Positions 45,829 through 56,830 of a stretch of 64,000 nt of DNA are shown here, piece after piece. The notes under the pieces are model-generated. The model ran no database searches and was not told the origin of the DNA. It saw only the letters and a program-made list of their open reading frames with translations. The first letter of the stretch is position 1, and each line of letters starts with the position of its first letter. The DNA lies in contig CM069436.1 in the NCBI GenBank assembly GCA_035610365.1, forward strand, positions 55,505,505 to 55,569,504, written 5' to 3'. The stretch is from Aquatica leii. Lineage: Eukaryota; Arthropoda; Insecta; Coleoptera; Lampyridae. Position numbers and translations under genes: made by a program.

Positions 45829-47507
45829 TTCAATTTATCGCGCACCCAGTCTTCAGTGCCATCTGGTACGTTAATGTCTTCCGTAGATACCTCCCGTTTT
45901 GTCGGCGTATAAATTAAAGACGCTCCTGAATTATTACTGGTTTTAATCTCTCCAATCTTCGTTCCCTCTTGTATTTCAGTATCTTCGCTATTAGTGTTCA
46001 AAATCGGCACAACAAGTTCACTATCTAAGCATCGTGCGCGTATTAAATTCACCTCACCCGCGTGTAAAATTGTCTTATCTGTTACATGTACAGTTCCTTT
46101 GTTCGTATTGATTAAATCCACATTTTTAAAAGGCATTTCATGTTTCCAACCGAATTTAAGCGTGTTTCCTATTTTGATGTACGCAATGTCTTCTAGGTCG
46201 GTAAACGTTCGCCCAATTAGAACATCTACATTTTGCACCCCTTCGGGTACCACACAAAATGACACTACGACTTCGATCTCATCAAGCTTAAGCTTTGCAT
46301 GCGTTACACCCACACAATTAACCGTCGGTGTTTTTCCGCTACCGAATCCAAATAATTCGATGTTTGATTTTTCGTACTCGAGACCACACTTTTGCAATGC
46401 ATTCCGACTGATAGTGCACACGCTAGAACCCATATCAATTAACGCATTGACACTGTAACCATTCACACAAACTTCGCGCAAATATTTGTCGATTGACCCT
46501 GTAGTTGAAGCGCTGTCGACCGCCATCATCTTACGGTTGGTGCATTCGCGTTTTGTGTGACCTATTTCCTTACAGTTAAAACATTGTAGTTCCGATTTCT
46601 TCACCGAACATTTTCTCCAATTGTGACCTACGTTTTTGCACTTAAAACAAACTTGTTTTACGCTATCGCTATTTGAATTTTCGGTGGTTTCTTTCGGTTG
46701 TCCCGAAAACTTAGCACTAGTCACGCTACTGCGATCCACCGGTTTACTATAATTATTTGACCGAACCTTTCTGCTGATATTCAACCTATCGTAAATCAAT
46801 ATGTCACTATACAAGTCGTCGATATTCGCATGATCTTTTCCCGCTAATCCTATTACAGTATTTGCACACGCGATGCCGGACAAAATCTGTTCTTTTATTT
46901 CCGAAAAAGGCAAACCTAACGAACTGCACAACATGTGTTTGTCGTGTACATAGGAACTCACTGATTCGTTGACAGCCTGTATCCTTTTTCGCATTTTCTC
47001 CCATTTTTCAGTCGTGCTGAAGACATCTACAAATGTGCGCCTAAATGCTCTCTCGAAATCTCCAAAATTGTGAATGTTAACTCTTCGTGTAGCATACCAA
47101 CTACGTGCTGCTCCCGTCAGATGTAGTCTTGCCGTTTCCAACAACCACTGGTCTGACCAATTGTTTATTGATGCGCTCGATTTTAACTGCTCGAGCCAAT
47201 CCACTGCTTCAACATGATGAACTTCTCCATTAAAATCTCTAATCATGTTATTAAATATCGGCGTAAGCTGCTGCTTTGGTTGATCCTGCTGATTTTCGAT
47301 TATTCGAAGCATCCGATCCATTTGCGACAGCATTATCGCTGTTGAATCGTAACCTGTCGGCCCTGTCGGGAAAATATTCCCTGCGCACGCCTGCGTGGTG
47401 ATTTCTGGATTTGGCGGTTGCTTGTAATCGAATCTCTGCATTATCGGCTCTGATTCAACTCTTTCAGCGCCATCTACTTCCGAGACCATGCCTCGACTCT
47501 GCGCCAT
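45786..47507 (-). CDS. gag: Ty3/Gypsy Gag and protease
   Basis: I place the start at the ATG at 47507 (MAQSRGMVSEVDG). The open frame extends upstream to 47603, but only from a TTG. The capsid part includes WLEQLKSSASINNWSDQW and ARSWYATRR. Two CCHC knuckles follow, near residues 284-325 (CFKCKNVGHNWRKC and CFNCKEIGHTKREC). The protease has ALIDMGSSVCTI near residue 354; the active-site triad reads D-M-G where retroviral-type proteases have D-T/S-G, so it may be impaired. The frame ends at 45786 after shifting relative to RT near 45827-45830, a T4 run on the plus strand. No canonical slippery heptamer is in phase there. Confidence 0.92.
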   Translation of the reverse strand: MAQSRGMVSEVDGAERVESEPIMQRFDYKQPPNPEITTQACAGNIFPTGPTGYDSTAIMLSQMDRMLRIIENQQDQPKQQLTPIFNNMIRDFNGEVHHVEAVDWLEQLKSSASINNWSDQWLLETARLHLTGAARSWYATRRVNIHNFGDFERAFRRTFVDVFSTTEKWEKMRKRIQAVNESVSSYVHDKHMLCSSLGLPFSEIKEQILSGIACANTVIGLAGKDHANIDDLYSDILIYDRLNISRKVRSNNYSKPVDRSSVTSAKFSGQPKETTENSNSDSVKQVCFKCKNVGHNWRKCSVKKSELQCFNCKEIGHTKRECTNRKMMAVDSASTTGSIDKYLREVCVNGYSVNALIDMGSSVCTISRNALQKCGLEYEKSNIELFGFGSGKTPTVNCVGVTHAKLKLDEIEVVVSFCVVPEGVQNVDVLIGRTFTDLEDIAYIKIGNTLKFGWKHEMPFKNVDLINTNKGTVHVTDKTILHAGEVNLIRARCLDSELVVPILNTNSEDTEIQEGTKIGEIKTSNNSGASLIYTPTKREVSTEDINVPDGTEDWVRDKLKTYVINTVSVLLLI

Positions 47508-47737
47508 ATTAGATTTGTAACTTTTCGAAAACCGAAATGTGCCTATGCTTTTAGGAATCCAAACACTACCCACGATTTTACGTTCCTCGACGGTAAAACG
47601 CAATGCTCCAATGGTTCCTCAACGTGCACGTGCACCTTCCTTTTGATTTTCAAACACAAATCGATTCCTAACTTTCAGGTACGTACACAACACTGCTGCT
47701 TTTGCAACTGTCGATATGCTTATCCCACTTCTGAATT

Positions 47738-47928
47738 TAATAAGGACTTTTTAATTAAAATAAAACTACTCAAACTTAAGCACAAAACTTAGGCATTTAT
47801 TGAATCGTAGCTTTACTCAACATTCCCCACGATCGAATGTCCACCGCCAGCTCGCGATTTGCCTCGACCCCCTACTACTTGCCTTCAGGGTCACGCGCAT
47901 TCGTTTAAGTGCATATTTATTTTTATCA
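47738..47928 (-). repeat. 5' LTR of the Ty3/Gypsy element
   Basis: Identical by eye to the 3' LTR at 42618-42808; about 230 bases upstream of the Gag start. Confidence 0.94.
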
Positions 47929-47932
47929 ACTT

Positions 47933-48960
47933 AAAGAAGAAAAAAAAACAGTTGGATTAATTATTTGTTTGGAGGAGTTAAAAGCTGTTTTGGTTATGTA
48001 AAAGCATTAAGCGAAGTTTTTGTTTAAAATTATGCGGTTTTAGTATTTTAATGTCTTCGGGTAAGGAGTTGTAGGTATTTGCAATATTATATGAAAACGA
48101 TTTCTTAAACCCTTGTGTAAAATGTAAAGGGATTGTGATCAAATTTTTATTACGGATATTAATGGCATGTGTATTGTATCTAAACTTAATTTTATTAAAT
48201 AGATAAATGGGTGTTTTGGTTGTAACAACTTTGTGGTATAAGGTAGCGCTATGCAACAAACGTCTGTTGGCCATATTCAACCAATCTTTTAACTTATTTG
48301 AAATTCTTGTATGTTTTTTTATACCAAAAATTAATATTAAACAGGAATTCTGCATACGCTGTATTCGTTTGCTATCTTGCGAGTTTAGACAAGGTCCAAA
48401 TACACAATCGCAAAAATGAAATTGTGATAAAACAAGTCTTTCGCATAAAATTATTTTAATATTTTTGTTTAAACTGTAACGATTATTGAAAATGTTTTTT
48501 AAATTGATATAAGCTTTTTGTAAAATATTTGAGACGTGTTGACTGAATCTTAGATCTTGATCGATGATAAGACCTAGGTTTTTTACATAGTTTTTAATTT
48601 CTACCGTTTGATTATTAATTCTTATTGATATGTCTCTAACCTTTAATCTTAGGTTTTTTTCCCAAAAAGCATGGCGTAGCTTTTACTAACATTAATTTCA
48701 AGGTCATGTTTATTTGAGTATTTAACAAGATTTTCAAGATCATAATTGATAGCTGCTGTTGCGTTAAAAACATTTGGATTAAAATTGTAATAGAGTTGGG
48801 TATCATCAGCATATAAAAGATATTTACAATAAGTTAGAGATTTAGTTATGTTACATGTGTAAATTGAATATAGAAGTGGTCCTAATACAGAACCTTGAGG
48901 TACACCAGAGTTAGTAGACAAAAAATTTGACGAATTACAACTAATGACAAGTTGTTGTTG
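47933..48960 (-). mobile_element. LINE A, 5'-truncated coding end (inner part)
   Basis: A non-LTR retrotransposon fragment on the minus strand. It starts in the middle of reverse transcriptase at about 48960, where similarity stops abruptly (5' truncation, typical of target-primed reverse transcription). It runs through the protein C-terminus (stop at 47978) into the 3' untranslated region, which is interrupted at 47933 by the Ty3 element and continues at 42613. Clade (CR1, L2 or Jockey-like) not resolved. Confidence 0.85.
47978..48957 (-). pseudogene. LINE A reverse transcriptase C-terminal part
   Basis: First segment, 48649-48957: SGVPQGSVLGPLLYSIY and the catalytic YADD box (LLYADDTQLYYNF), then the thumb (LEINVSKSYAMLFGKK). 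A one-base shift at the A7 run (plus strand T7, 48654-48660) leads to a second open frame from about 48650 to the stop at 47978 (VKNLGLIIDQDLRFSQHV; LCERLVLSQFHFCDCVFG; NLPEDI-like SLPEDIKILKPHNFKQKL). The usual LINE C-terminal order is kept. Apart from that single shift the fragment is open throughout, so it is not old. The endonuclease and most of RT are missing. Confidence 0.9.
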
Positions 48961-49210
48961 TCAGATGCAGTCAGTATTGCGCAAGTTTCCAGCAGTCGGA
49001 AAATTTAGATTCAAGTATACAAGAATTAATAATGTGGACAATGATAGGCAACAAGTAAGGACAACAAAGTTTTAGCATATTCACACTTAAATCGTCCGAA
49101 CCTACGCTATTCCTTTGAATACTAAGAACAACTTATTTGGTTCACTTTCTGTAAACACACCCTTAGTTTTTTAAGTTTACTTTTTATTTGGGAACGGCAA
49201 ACACTCTAGT

Positions 49211-51905
49211 AGTCTAGTCCACAAGTTGGAAAAAAATTAATTCTTGCTACTGCGAATTAAAATACGTGCAATCGTCCGTTGGATTCGTTATGGTCTTTGA
49301 TGAAATTTCAAATCCGCACATAAACAACTGCAAAAGTTATAAACAATTAAAGATAGCAAAAAAGGGGTATACATTTTTATAAATTATTGAAAAACTCTTG
49401 GCGCTAGAGGAATTTTGCAAACAGCTTCTTAAAGAGAAGGAAATTGTCGAAAAAAATGTCGACTCCCGGAACTTGAGCTTTATTGTTATATGTCAAACCC
49501 GGTTGTTAATTAAAAAATTATTTCTTGTTGTATTAATTATAAATTTAAGTGTTAGTATCATCTAGACACTTTAAAGAAAAAGTTTCCGTCGATAAAAACT
49601 TTTTCGTGCATTTTACATTAAATTAAGCTATTGTTAATCAATGATTTTTTTTTAAACTCGCATTTATATTTCAAGTTCCATAATTGTTAAACAAAAGGTC
49701 TTAAAATTATATCGCTTCTTGGAGACCTGTTGATAATTATACTAAATGAACTTATTAGCATGCGGTATTTTTTATATTAATATCTATTAGTTATGAGTAA
49801 TTTAAGCAACAAAATAATTAAAAAAGGCAAAAAGCGAATACAATTTTTTTTATTTGATTGTTATCACTGTTTTAAAATAGCAAACCACTATAACGTTATA
49901 TTGTTTATACAATTTAATAAGAAAATATTTTATCTTTATTTAAAAAAATAACAAATGATATGCAACAATATGCAAAAGAAAACTTTTTTAAAATTTTTTA
50001 CAGTATTTTTATTTTCTTATACTAAACCTGAAATGGCCATGCCATTTGTTTATTTATCAATGGCTATATCTTTAAAACTATTACAGATACAGATATGGAC
50101 ATTCAAGACAATTTTTAGACTATAAATTTATCTTTCAAATGAGCTTAACAACAAATTTGTAAGTAATGTTGTTCATTAGTTATGCGCATTTGTTTATAAA
50201 AATTGACAAAGAAAATGCTGTAAAAAATGAAAAAAATTTGTTACATATTCTTGCATTTTCTTGTTTTTGTAATTTTTTTCTTCATTGAAAAAAATATAAA
50301 CATATTCCATAATTGTTTATAACAATTTGTTTATTTAATAAACAAATAGAATATGAATTTAAAAAAATTATTCTTGGATTTTGTAGAGAATTGTAAATTA
50401 TGATTTTTGAAACAAAAATCTTTTCTTAATATATTGAACATTAAAATAAAAAAGTAGTTTTTAAACATTTAAAAAAAAAATTTTTAAATCTTAATTTTGT
50501 ATAACAAACTATATTAAAAAATGTTTTCAAAAATATGTAAATATTTCATTTATCTAAAAAATTGTTTTAAACAAAGTGCTGCAAAAATTAAATTTAATGA
50601 TTATGTTGTTTACTAAAGTCCTCGCAATTTAACTTTCGATGCACGTCATTAATGACGTAAAATTCATACCACCCTATTTATAGCAAAAATTAAATAAACA
50701 CCTAATTGTCTTATGGAATTTTTTTTGTCACGTTGTTGGTGTGCTTACTACAGTTGCAGCGTTGTTGGCATCTGTCAAATTTAATTTGTATTTTTTATGT
50801 CAAAGTGCTCATTGTTTTTTATAATTATTTTTGATACAAAACTGTACTATTTTGAGCTTGAATGAGATAATGGTGGTCCATTGATATCAGTAAATGCTGT
50901 GCGAGAGGTACCCTTTTACATGATATTTAAATTGTGGTAATACATACATATATTCTACAGTTATTTCTGTAGTGGTTGCTAACAACGAGGTTCTTAGATC
51001 TCCTCAAAACGTAAGCGTAGTACACCTGTTACGAATGTAGAAACATTTAATGAAAACGTAATTCGCAATGTAATATTATGAAAACAGTAAGTTTACATGA
51101 TAATATCGACAACATGGTTGAAAAACTACGTCACTGACGTTAATGACGTGCATCGAAAGTAAAATTGCGATGACTATATCTAAAAACAGCGACAGCAATC
51201 AAATTAAATAAAAAAATGTAACCTCTTTTTTGCCGTTTTTAACTATTTTGTTACTTAAATTATTCAGAACTAATAAATAATAATTAAAAATACCGCGTGC
51301 TGATAACTTCATTTAGTGTATTTAACAAAAGGTGTCCACGAAGCGAAATAATTTTTATTTAACAATTATCAAATTTGAAATGTAAATGAGAGTTTAAAAA
51401 AGATCGTTATTAACAATAGCTTCATTTAATAAAAAATGCACGATAAAATTTTTTGTCGACGGAAATTTTTTCTTTTACATGTCTAGCTAGATGACAGTAA
51501 ACTTTTTTAATTAATGTTTAATAAAACAAATAATAATTTTTATAATTAACAGCCGGTTTTAAAGCAGCGTAACGTCAGTGCGCTCGCCGCGCAGAGCTCT
51601 ATTGTTAACATTAAAGAAAAATTATTAACAATAGAGTTTAAGTTTCGGTAGTTGACTTTTTTTCGGAAATTTGCTCCTTTTTAAAAATCTGTTTGCAAAA
51701 ATCACCAATAGTTTTTGAGTAATTTCCAAAAAAGAACATCTTTTTTTTATTCTTTAATTGTTTATTATTTTTGTAATTGTTTATGTGCGGGTTAGAAATG
51801 TATGCACATTTTTCTAGATATTATAACGTATCCAACGAGTTATCGCACTATTTTAACTTGCAATAGCAAGAATAAACACGTTTTTTAACTTCTTGATTAG
51901 ATTAT
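49211..51905. repeat. Giant imperfect inverted repeat, 2.7 kb
   Basis: The left arm (49211 to about 49890, then 50615-50657) is the reverse complement of the right arm (about 51126-51905). Matching blocks in inverted order include 'attcttgcta', 'cccgcacataaacaa', 'aaaactcttggcg/aaaactattggtg', 'tttccgtcga', 'aagctattgttaa' and 'tttcgatgcacgtcattaa'. The left arm is broken by an unmatched AT-rich block of about 730 bases (about 49885-50614). The central spacer is about 470 bases (50658-51125). No transposase frame is visible. It is most likely a non-autonomous DNA transposon with very long arms, or a foldback element, with a later insertion in one arm. Confidence 0.78.
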
Positions 51906-52487
51906 AGATGAAAATTTTACTATGAAAATCATTGTTCACAAAATGATCAATAAGTTTCACAATAAAATTCTTTACTTGATGAAATAGCATTTCTGTAAGG
52001 TTGAAATGAAAGTTTGATACGAGTGGAATGTTCCGAGCGTGAGCATATACGATTGGTCAAAAAATTGCTTTATCAGAAAGATTTATGTTTAACCAATCGC
52101 GATAGATACTTTTGGTTGATTTTTTTAAAGCAGGGATTTTGAGTTTTTAGTACAGTACAGTACCTTTGTCTTGTATAAACATTGCCTAATCGTATTTATT
52201 TAAAAAAAAAATTCACGCGTCAGCAGATTGATCTCCGAATGACTGCAGGATCACTTTATTCTATTTAGTGGACATCGCTTCTGCTTTTCTTGTTTTGGGA
52301 GGTCATCTACGTTTCTTAATTTTGCATACCGGTCTATCCATTTTACGATTAATTTTTGTGACCGAGTTTTGCATCATCTTACAATATTCGGATATTTTAG
52401 AATTTAGCACAATGCAAAGCAAAATGAATAACACAAAACACTTTTTTTATGTCAATTAATAAAAGTCCTCCAACATTATAAACGACA
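51906..52487. other. Gene-free spacer
   Basis: No gene recognised. 'cagtacagtacctttgtc' at about 52150 resembles a Tc1-like terminal repeat start and could mark the 3' end of the adjacent relic. I did not find the opposing end. Confidence 0.4.
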
Positions 52488-52960
52488 CTTTTAATATTTT
52501 TTTGGCCAACCTTTATTTTTGATTACCATTCCACATCTTTTTGGCATAGAATTGACTAGTTTCTTTAGTTCTTCTTTTGAATTAACATTAAAACCACGCG
52601 TGAATAATTGATTCGATTTATTATGTTTTTTGTGTAGGTTTTTCTTGTTGATATGTTGTATCATATTTTTGCCATAATCAAAGTTTAGCTCAGATGATTG
52701 TATCTACCAGTTTATTCTGTTTATTGACCGTCATTCACGATTTTACCAACTTTGCTATGTGGTAAGGAACATTATAGTTCTGAAAAATAAACTTTTCTTT
52801 GTCAAAAGATTGTATTTAGTGCATCGTTTTGGTTTGATGTTCTTTTGGTCCACTACTACGCAGTTTGTTGTCGATTTTTTTAATTTTATCGTAATTTTTA
52901 ATAACCCTCTATAGTTCACTTTTGCAATAAACGGTTTGAAACCGTTTTTCTCCTATATAT
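52488..52960 (-). pseudogene. Tc1-like transposase relic
   Basis: On the minus strand the C-terminal end reads KEELKKLVNSMPKRCGMVIK followed by NKGWPKKY and a stop at about 52488-52490, a classic Tc1-family ending. About 290 bases upstream in another frame lies FIFQNYNVPYHIAKLVK, the remnant of the block that normally carries the second catalytic Asp (QQDNAPCHTA-type); here that Asp is Tyr. Still further upstream is a short RVIKNYDKIKK-like piece resembling the end of the helix-turn-helix. Most of the catalytic domain is deleted and the frame is broken several times. It is an old inactive copy. Confidence 0.6.
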
Positions 52961-52972
52961 TTTTTCTTCTAA

Positions 52973-53104
52973 TATTCCTAATTGTACTACGCAAGTGAAA
53001 ACAATTGTTTATATATTAATTACAGAAATTATCAATAGAGACCAGTGGACAGCTATTTGGTCTTATTTGGACTGTTCAGCACTGGAATACTCAAATGCAG
53101 TTTC
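52973..53104 (+). repeat. Direct repeat of about 130 bases, copy A
   Basis: Matches 53309-53432 (shared 'gagaccagtggacagctatt', 'agcactggaata', 'gcagtttc'), offset about 330 bases. It may be part of the neighbouring Tc1-like element or a separate repeat. Confidence 0.8.
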
Positions 53105-53308
53105 CACAACTATGTAAAACAAAATGTCATAGTTTTATCTTATTTGGCTGTTAAATTCATTAATAAATCTGAGGCTAAACGCCATCTCGTAGAAACGGAG
53201 CTACGTACGAGTTAATCCACATGTAGGACACTATCAAGTTGTTAGTTAGATGGTAAATATTACAACCGTTAATTTCAAAAAGATGTGCTTGAATTATACG
53301 CGGCATAC

Positions 53309-53432
53309 TATTCCTTATTGTACTACACAAGTGCAAAAATTTGTTTATATTGTAGAAACCATCATTAGAGACCAGTGGACAGCTATTTTGTCTTATATGG
53401 ACTTTTTAGCACTGGAATATTTTGCAGTTTCT
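53309..53432 (+). repeat. Direct repeat of about 130 bases, copy B
   Basis: Second copy of the block at 52973-53104, diverged by about 15-20%. Confidence 0.8.
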
Positions 53433-55300
53433 GAAGCAATGCTTATGCATATTTTTGAAATTTTTATTTTGTAGTTGAACATGAAAATGTGTGCAGTATG
53501 GGTTTTCCTTAAATTACAAATTAGAAAAAATTGATCTTATAAGTTGGTTTAATGTTAATTTAACAAAAAAGTTTTATTATTTAATTTCTTATATGTATTA
53601 GGTGACATATTAAAAACTTAAATCCTTTCTTCTAGTTTGATTAGCGCTTTTTATATTTATTTTTTGTCTTGGTGTGATTTTTTAGAGAATACAATAAAAC
53701 TACAAAAAAATTATTACTACGGGAAATTTGAATTTTTGTTGGCTTTAGACACAAGAGATAAATGTGTTGGTATACAAAGTACACAAACGTAGATGCAGTT
53801 GCGCTTAGATGATATGGAAGTAGAACGTAAATACAAATAATATAAAAATTTTTGAAGATAGTAACAATTTTAATCTACAAGAGAACATTTATTTGCAGTG
53901 CATTGTTTGAATAAACGTTAAAATATGTGCACTTTTGTGTTATATATTTAGTAATTAAATTACTGAATTGGTTAACGTAAATATTTACTTTGTTTTTGTA
54001 ATAATTTTTATAAAACAGTGATTGTATCTAATTAAAATCTTGATAGTAAAATCGATAACTTAACTAATGTACTTGACTACCGAACAACATTAACTAAGTT
54101 TAGAACTTAACACATTTATGTAACTAAGATTATATCAAGTTGTAATCTAATATTCTAACCCTAAAACTTAATGCCTACCTAAAACCCAATTTTTTTTTAA
54201 CAAGCTTAAGTTGTACATTATTGTCAATTAATCAATTTGTATGCATACGGTAGGTGCTGATGATTGTACGTGTTTTTTATGAATCTTGAAAATGTATTTT
54301 TTTGAATTATGATTTATATTGATAAGTAATGTAAATATGTTCTGCATAAATTTTAAATTAAAAAAAAAAACTTATTCGATTTGTAGAAGTATATGAAACG
54401 TTAACAAAAAAATTTATTTAATTCTATATATTATTTACTACAACCTTATCTAATTAGGTCATGAAATCGATTTATAAAAATATATATTTTTTTTGGTTAC
54501 GATTTTTTGTACGCAAAGGATAGTTATGCAACTAATTTTATTATACCAATAAAAAGTGTTTGTATTGTTATAAAATTATTTCCATCTATTTAACATGATA
54601 ATTACATAAATAAATTGTTAAAATTTATGTACACCTTGATGTTATAATATGAACAACTTAAAAATAATAAATTACGTAACAATACAAAATAAAATTAGTC
54701 CATATCATAACTTTTACGTAATGGGCAATGACTATTAACCATAAATCGCAAATAAAATTGTTAGTGATAATGTTAAGTCTTATAAGTCTATTTTTTGAAA
54801 CTTTATTTTAAAATACATATAAGTACACAATGGTGTAATCTCTAAAATAAAAATTACAAATGTGAAAATTGTAAGGAGACCCAGTATTTGATAATTTAAA
54901 CTAATCTTAAAAAATTATTGTGAAAGTGAAGTAAATTAACTGTCTAGGAGAGAAGAGCGGTTGTAGAACAAAATGTTATTATTAAGTATAAAACTTGTGT
55001 TGGAAATACCAGCTTAAATATTGTGTATCAGAATAGATATTTTTTTAAAGTTTTTGTATAAACTTTTTACTAGATTTTTGGACGTAAAAAGAAATTTAAG
55101 GAGAACACGAATGTCAACAGTATTTATGAAAGCAATGATAAGGTTTTTATAATAACAAAATTTGAAGTTATGATTTGCAAAAAAATAAATTTGAAAAGGA
55201 AATAGAAAAATACCGTTTGGTAAAGGATTTGATTAGATTCGGTTTACGACCTGGTATCTTTTGCAATTAATTAATAATTAAATTAACATTGTTTATATTA
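53433..55300. other. Gene-free AT-rich stretch
   Basis: Very AT-rich (many A and T runs). Nothing recognised on either strand. Confidence 0.6.
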
Positions 55301-55429
55301 ATGAATAGGTTGTAGAATATTCTTCACTAGGAAAGGCAAGTGCACTTCTTCAGGCCACTGAAATATATTTTGTGAGTAGGCTACACATTTCTTATTACAT
55401 AACAAATAATACATTTTAGGTACAAATAT

Positions 55430-55514
55430 CTAAAGCTAATAACCAATCTTTGATATTAAATTGTTGTAAACATTACTTAACAATTTAATATCAAAGATTG
55501 GTTATTAGCTTTAG
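55430..55514. repeat. Perfect 36-base-arm hairpin
   Basis: Arms 55430-55465 and 55479-55514 are exact reverse complements with a 13-base loop (gtaaacattactt). It lies just inside the left outer arm. Confidence 0.97.
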
Positions 55515-55843
55515 ATAGGTCTATTAAATTCGCCATATTTTTCGCTCTTATCTTCTTTGATTACCTTGACATTGCAAATAGAATTTTTGATTATACATGT
55601 CGTGTCAATTGTTTGTCATTCACAGTTAATTGTCCATTTACACTATTTTAATTATTTGACTTTTTTAGAAATATTTTAACAATTATTCATGTTAATTTAT
55701 ATTGTGTAATTAGTTTTCATGTTGTTTGGAGTTAAGGACTTTTCCACTCTAACTTTTTTGTGTAAGTTTCTACGTGGTTTGTACCTAAAATGTATTATTT
55801 GTTATGTAATAAGAAATGTGTAGCTTACTCACAATATATTTCA

Positions 55844-55887
55844 GTGGCCTGAGGAAGTGCACGCCTGATTGCACGAAACGTCGCCAT
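55844..55887 (+). ncRNA. Hammerhead-ribozyme-like motif
   Basis: In order: gtggc (stem I), CTGAGGA (fits CUGANGA), one extra A, gtgca/tgcac (stem II, 5 pairs, loop cgcctgat), GAAA (55875-55878), cgtc (expected cleavage after GUC), gccat (stem I closing; 4 Watson-Crick pairs plus one G-U). Stem III would be the self-complementary ACGU shared between two molecules, as in dimeric hammerheads. Hammerheads of this minimal kind are known from Penelope-like elements. The extra A before stem II departs from the consensus and could weaken cleavage. Confidence 0.55.
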
Positions 55888-55950
55888 AAAAAAATCTTAA
55901 GTGGTTTAATTTGCCCCTCCTAGTGAAGAATATTCTACAACCCATTCATT

Positions 55951-56830
55951 AATTCAATATTAAAGGTAACTACAGTAATTGTTTATATTGTTCATAGTGC
56001 CTAACAAGTAGTTTATACAAACAGAAATTTAAACCTATAAGCTTTGAAGTTGGCAAAAATATACTAACTTATTATTGTAATTAGTGAATAGTATTGAAAT
56101 TAACAGTTTGTGCCACAATCAAACTACTTAGTGGGATTTATGGGCCGAGCTTTGGAAGCAAGAGGCAGGTTGTTAAAATAGTTGATATAACATCAGTAAT
56201 TCTTAGTTTTAGATTGTTTTGATTTTTGGATTTTTATTGTTAAAGTATTTTTTTTATTTTTATTATAATTATTTGTTCTTTATGGACATAAATTAAATAC
56301 ATAGAAATTGTTATAAAAAGAGAAAGAAAAATAAACATATTAGTCCACAGACAGAATTTAGATAATAGGGTACTGTCATCTGTTCTTTCACTTCACTCAG
56401 GATATCTCGCAAAAAAAACAGAAAATGCAGAATAGCAATAGCTTTAATTAATGAAAACAACTAAGCGAAATATAATAATTACATGTGAAAAATAAAGACA
56501 CACATATAATTATATATACATACATAACGCCGCGCACTGCAATTTAAGCAGGTATATATATATATATACAATTGGTTTCTGAAGGAAGCGAATGGCAGAT
56601 GTTTAAATACAGCAGTTTTATATTTTAGGACTGTTAAAAGACCTTTATTTCTTATATTGATGTTACTACTACCAATATATGATGTAGTTTTTGTGAACTA
56701 AGCAAGCGAAATGCAGTAATCTACGATTTTTCATATTTAGTCATTTTGTATCAGTTAATTTTGGAGATATGTGATCACACTTTTGTAAGCCAAAAATTAA
56801 TCTAACACAAAAGTTTTCGATACGTTGAAG
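55951..56830. other. Gene-free stretch
   Basis: Nothing recognised, apart from a (TA)n microsatellite at 56553-56568. Part of it may be the 3' untranslated region of LINE B. Confidence 0.5.
56553..56568. repeat. (TA)n microsatellite
   Basis: Eight uninterrupted TA units. Confidence 0.9.

Larger units (their letters stand above)
42614..47932 (-). mobile_element. Complete Ty3/Gypsy LTR retrotransposon
   Basis: LTRs of about 191 bases lie at 42618-42808 and 47738-47928 and appear identical. The 4-base target duplication actt is at 42614-42617 and 47929-47932. On the minus strand the LTR starts TGATAAAA and ends CCTTATTA. It contains AATAAA (plus-strand 42676-42681). The order of genes is Gag-protease, RT-RNase H, integrase, the Ty3/Gypsy order, with no envelope frame. 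'ggtggccgaa' next to the 3' LTR is the likely purine-rich priming region. The element sits inside LINE A. Identical LTRs mean a very recent insertion, yet the coding region shows two frameshifts, both at A runs. Confidence 0.96.
55301..55950. repeat. Doubly nested palindrome with hammerhead-like motif
   Basis: The outer arms are reverse complements: the left (55301-55427) starts atgaataggttgtagaat and the right (about 55776-55950) ends attctacaacccattcat. The left arm lacks about 50 bases present in the right. Inside them is a perfect hairpin with 36-base arms (55430-55465 and 55479-55514) and a 13-base loop. The right outer arm carries a complete hammerhead-like core, while in the left arm that core has been deleted. 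It resembles Penelope-type termini joined head to head, as at 32.4 kb, but with unrelated sequence. Confidence 0.85.

Noticed and set aside
45994..46458. 154-codon plus-strand open frame
   Set aside because: Antisense shadow of Ty3 Gag-protease, with no domain of its own.
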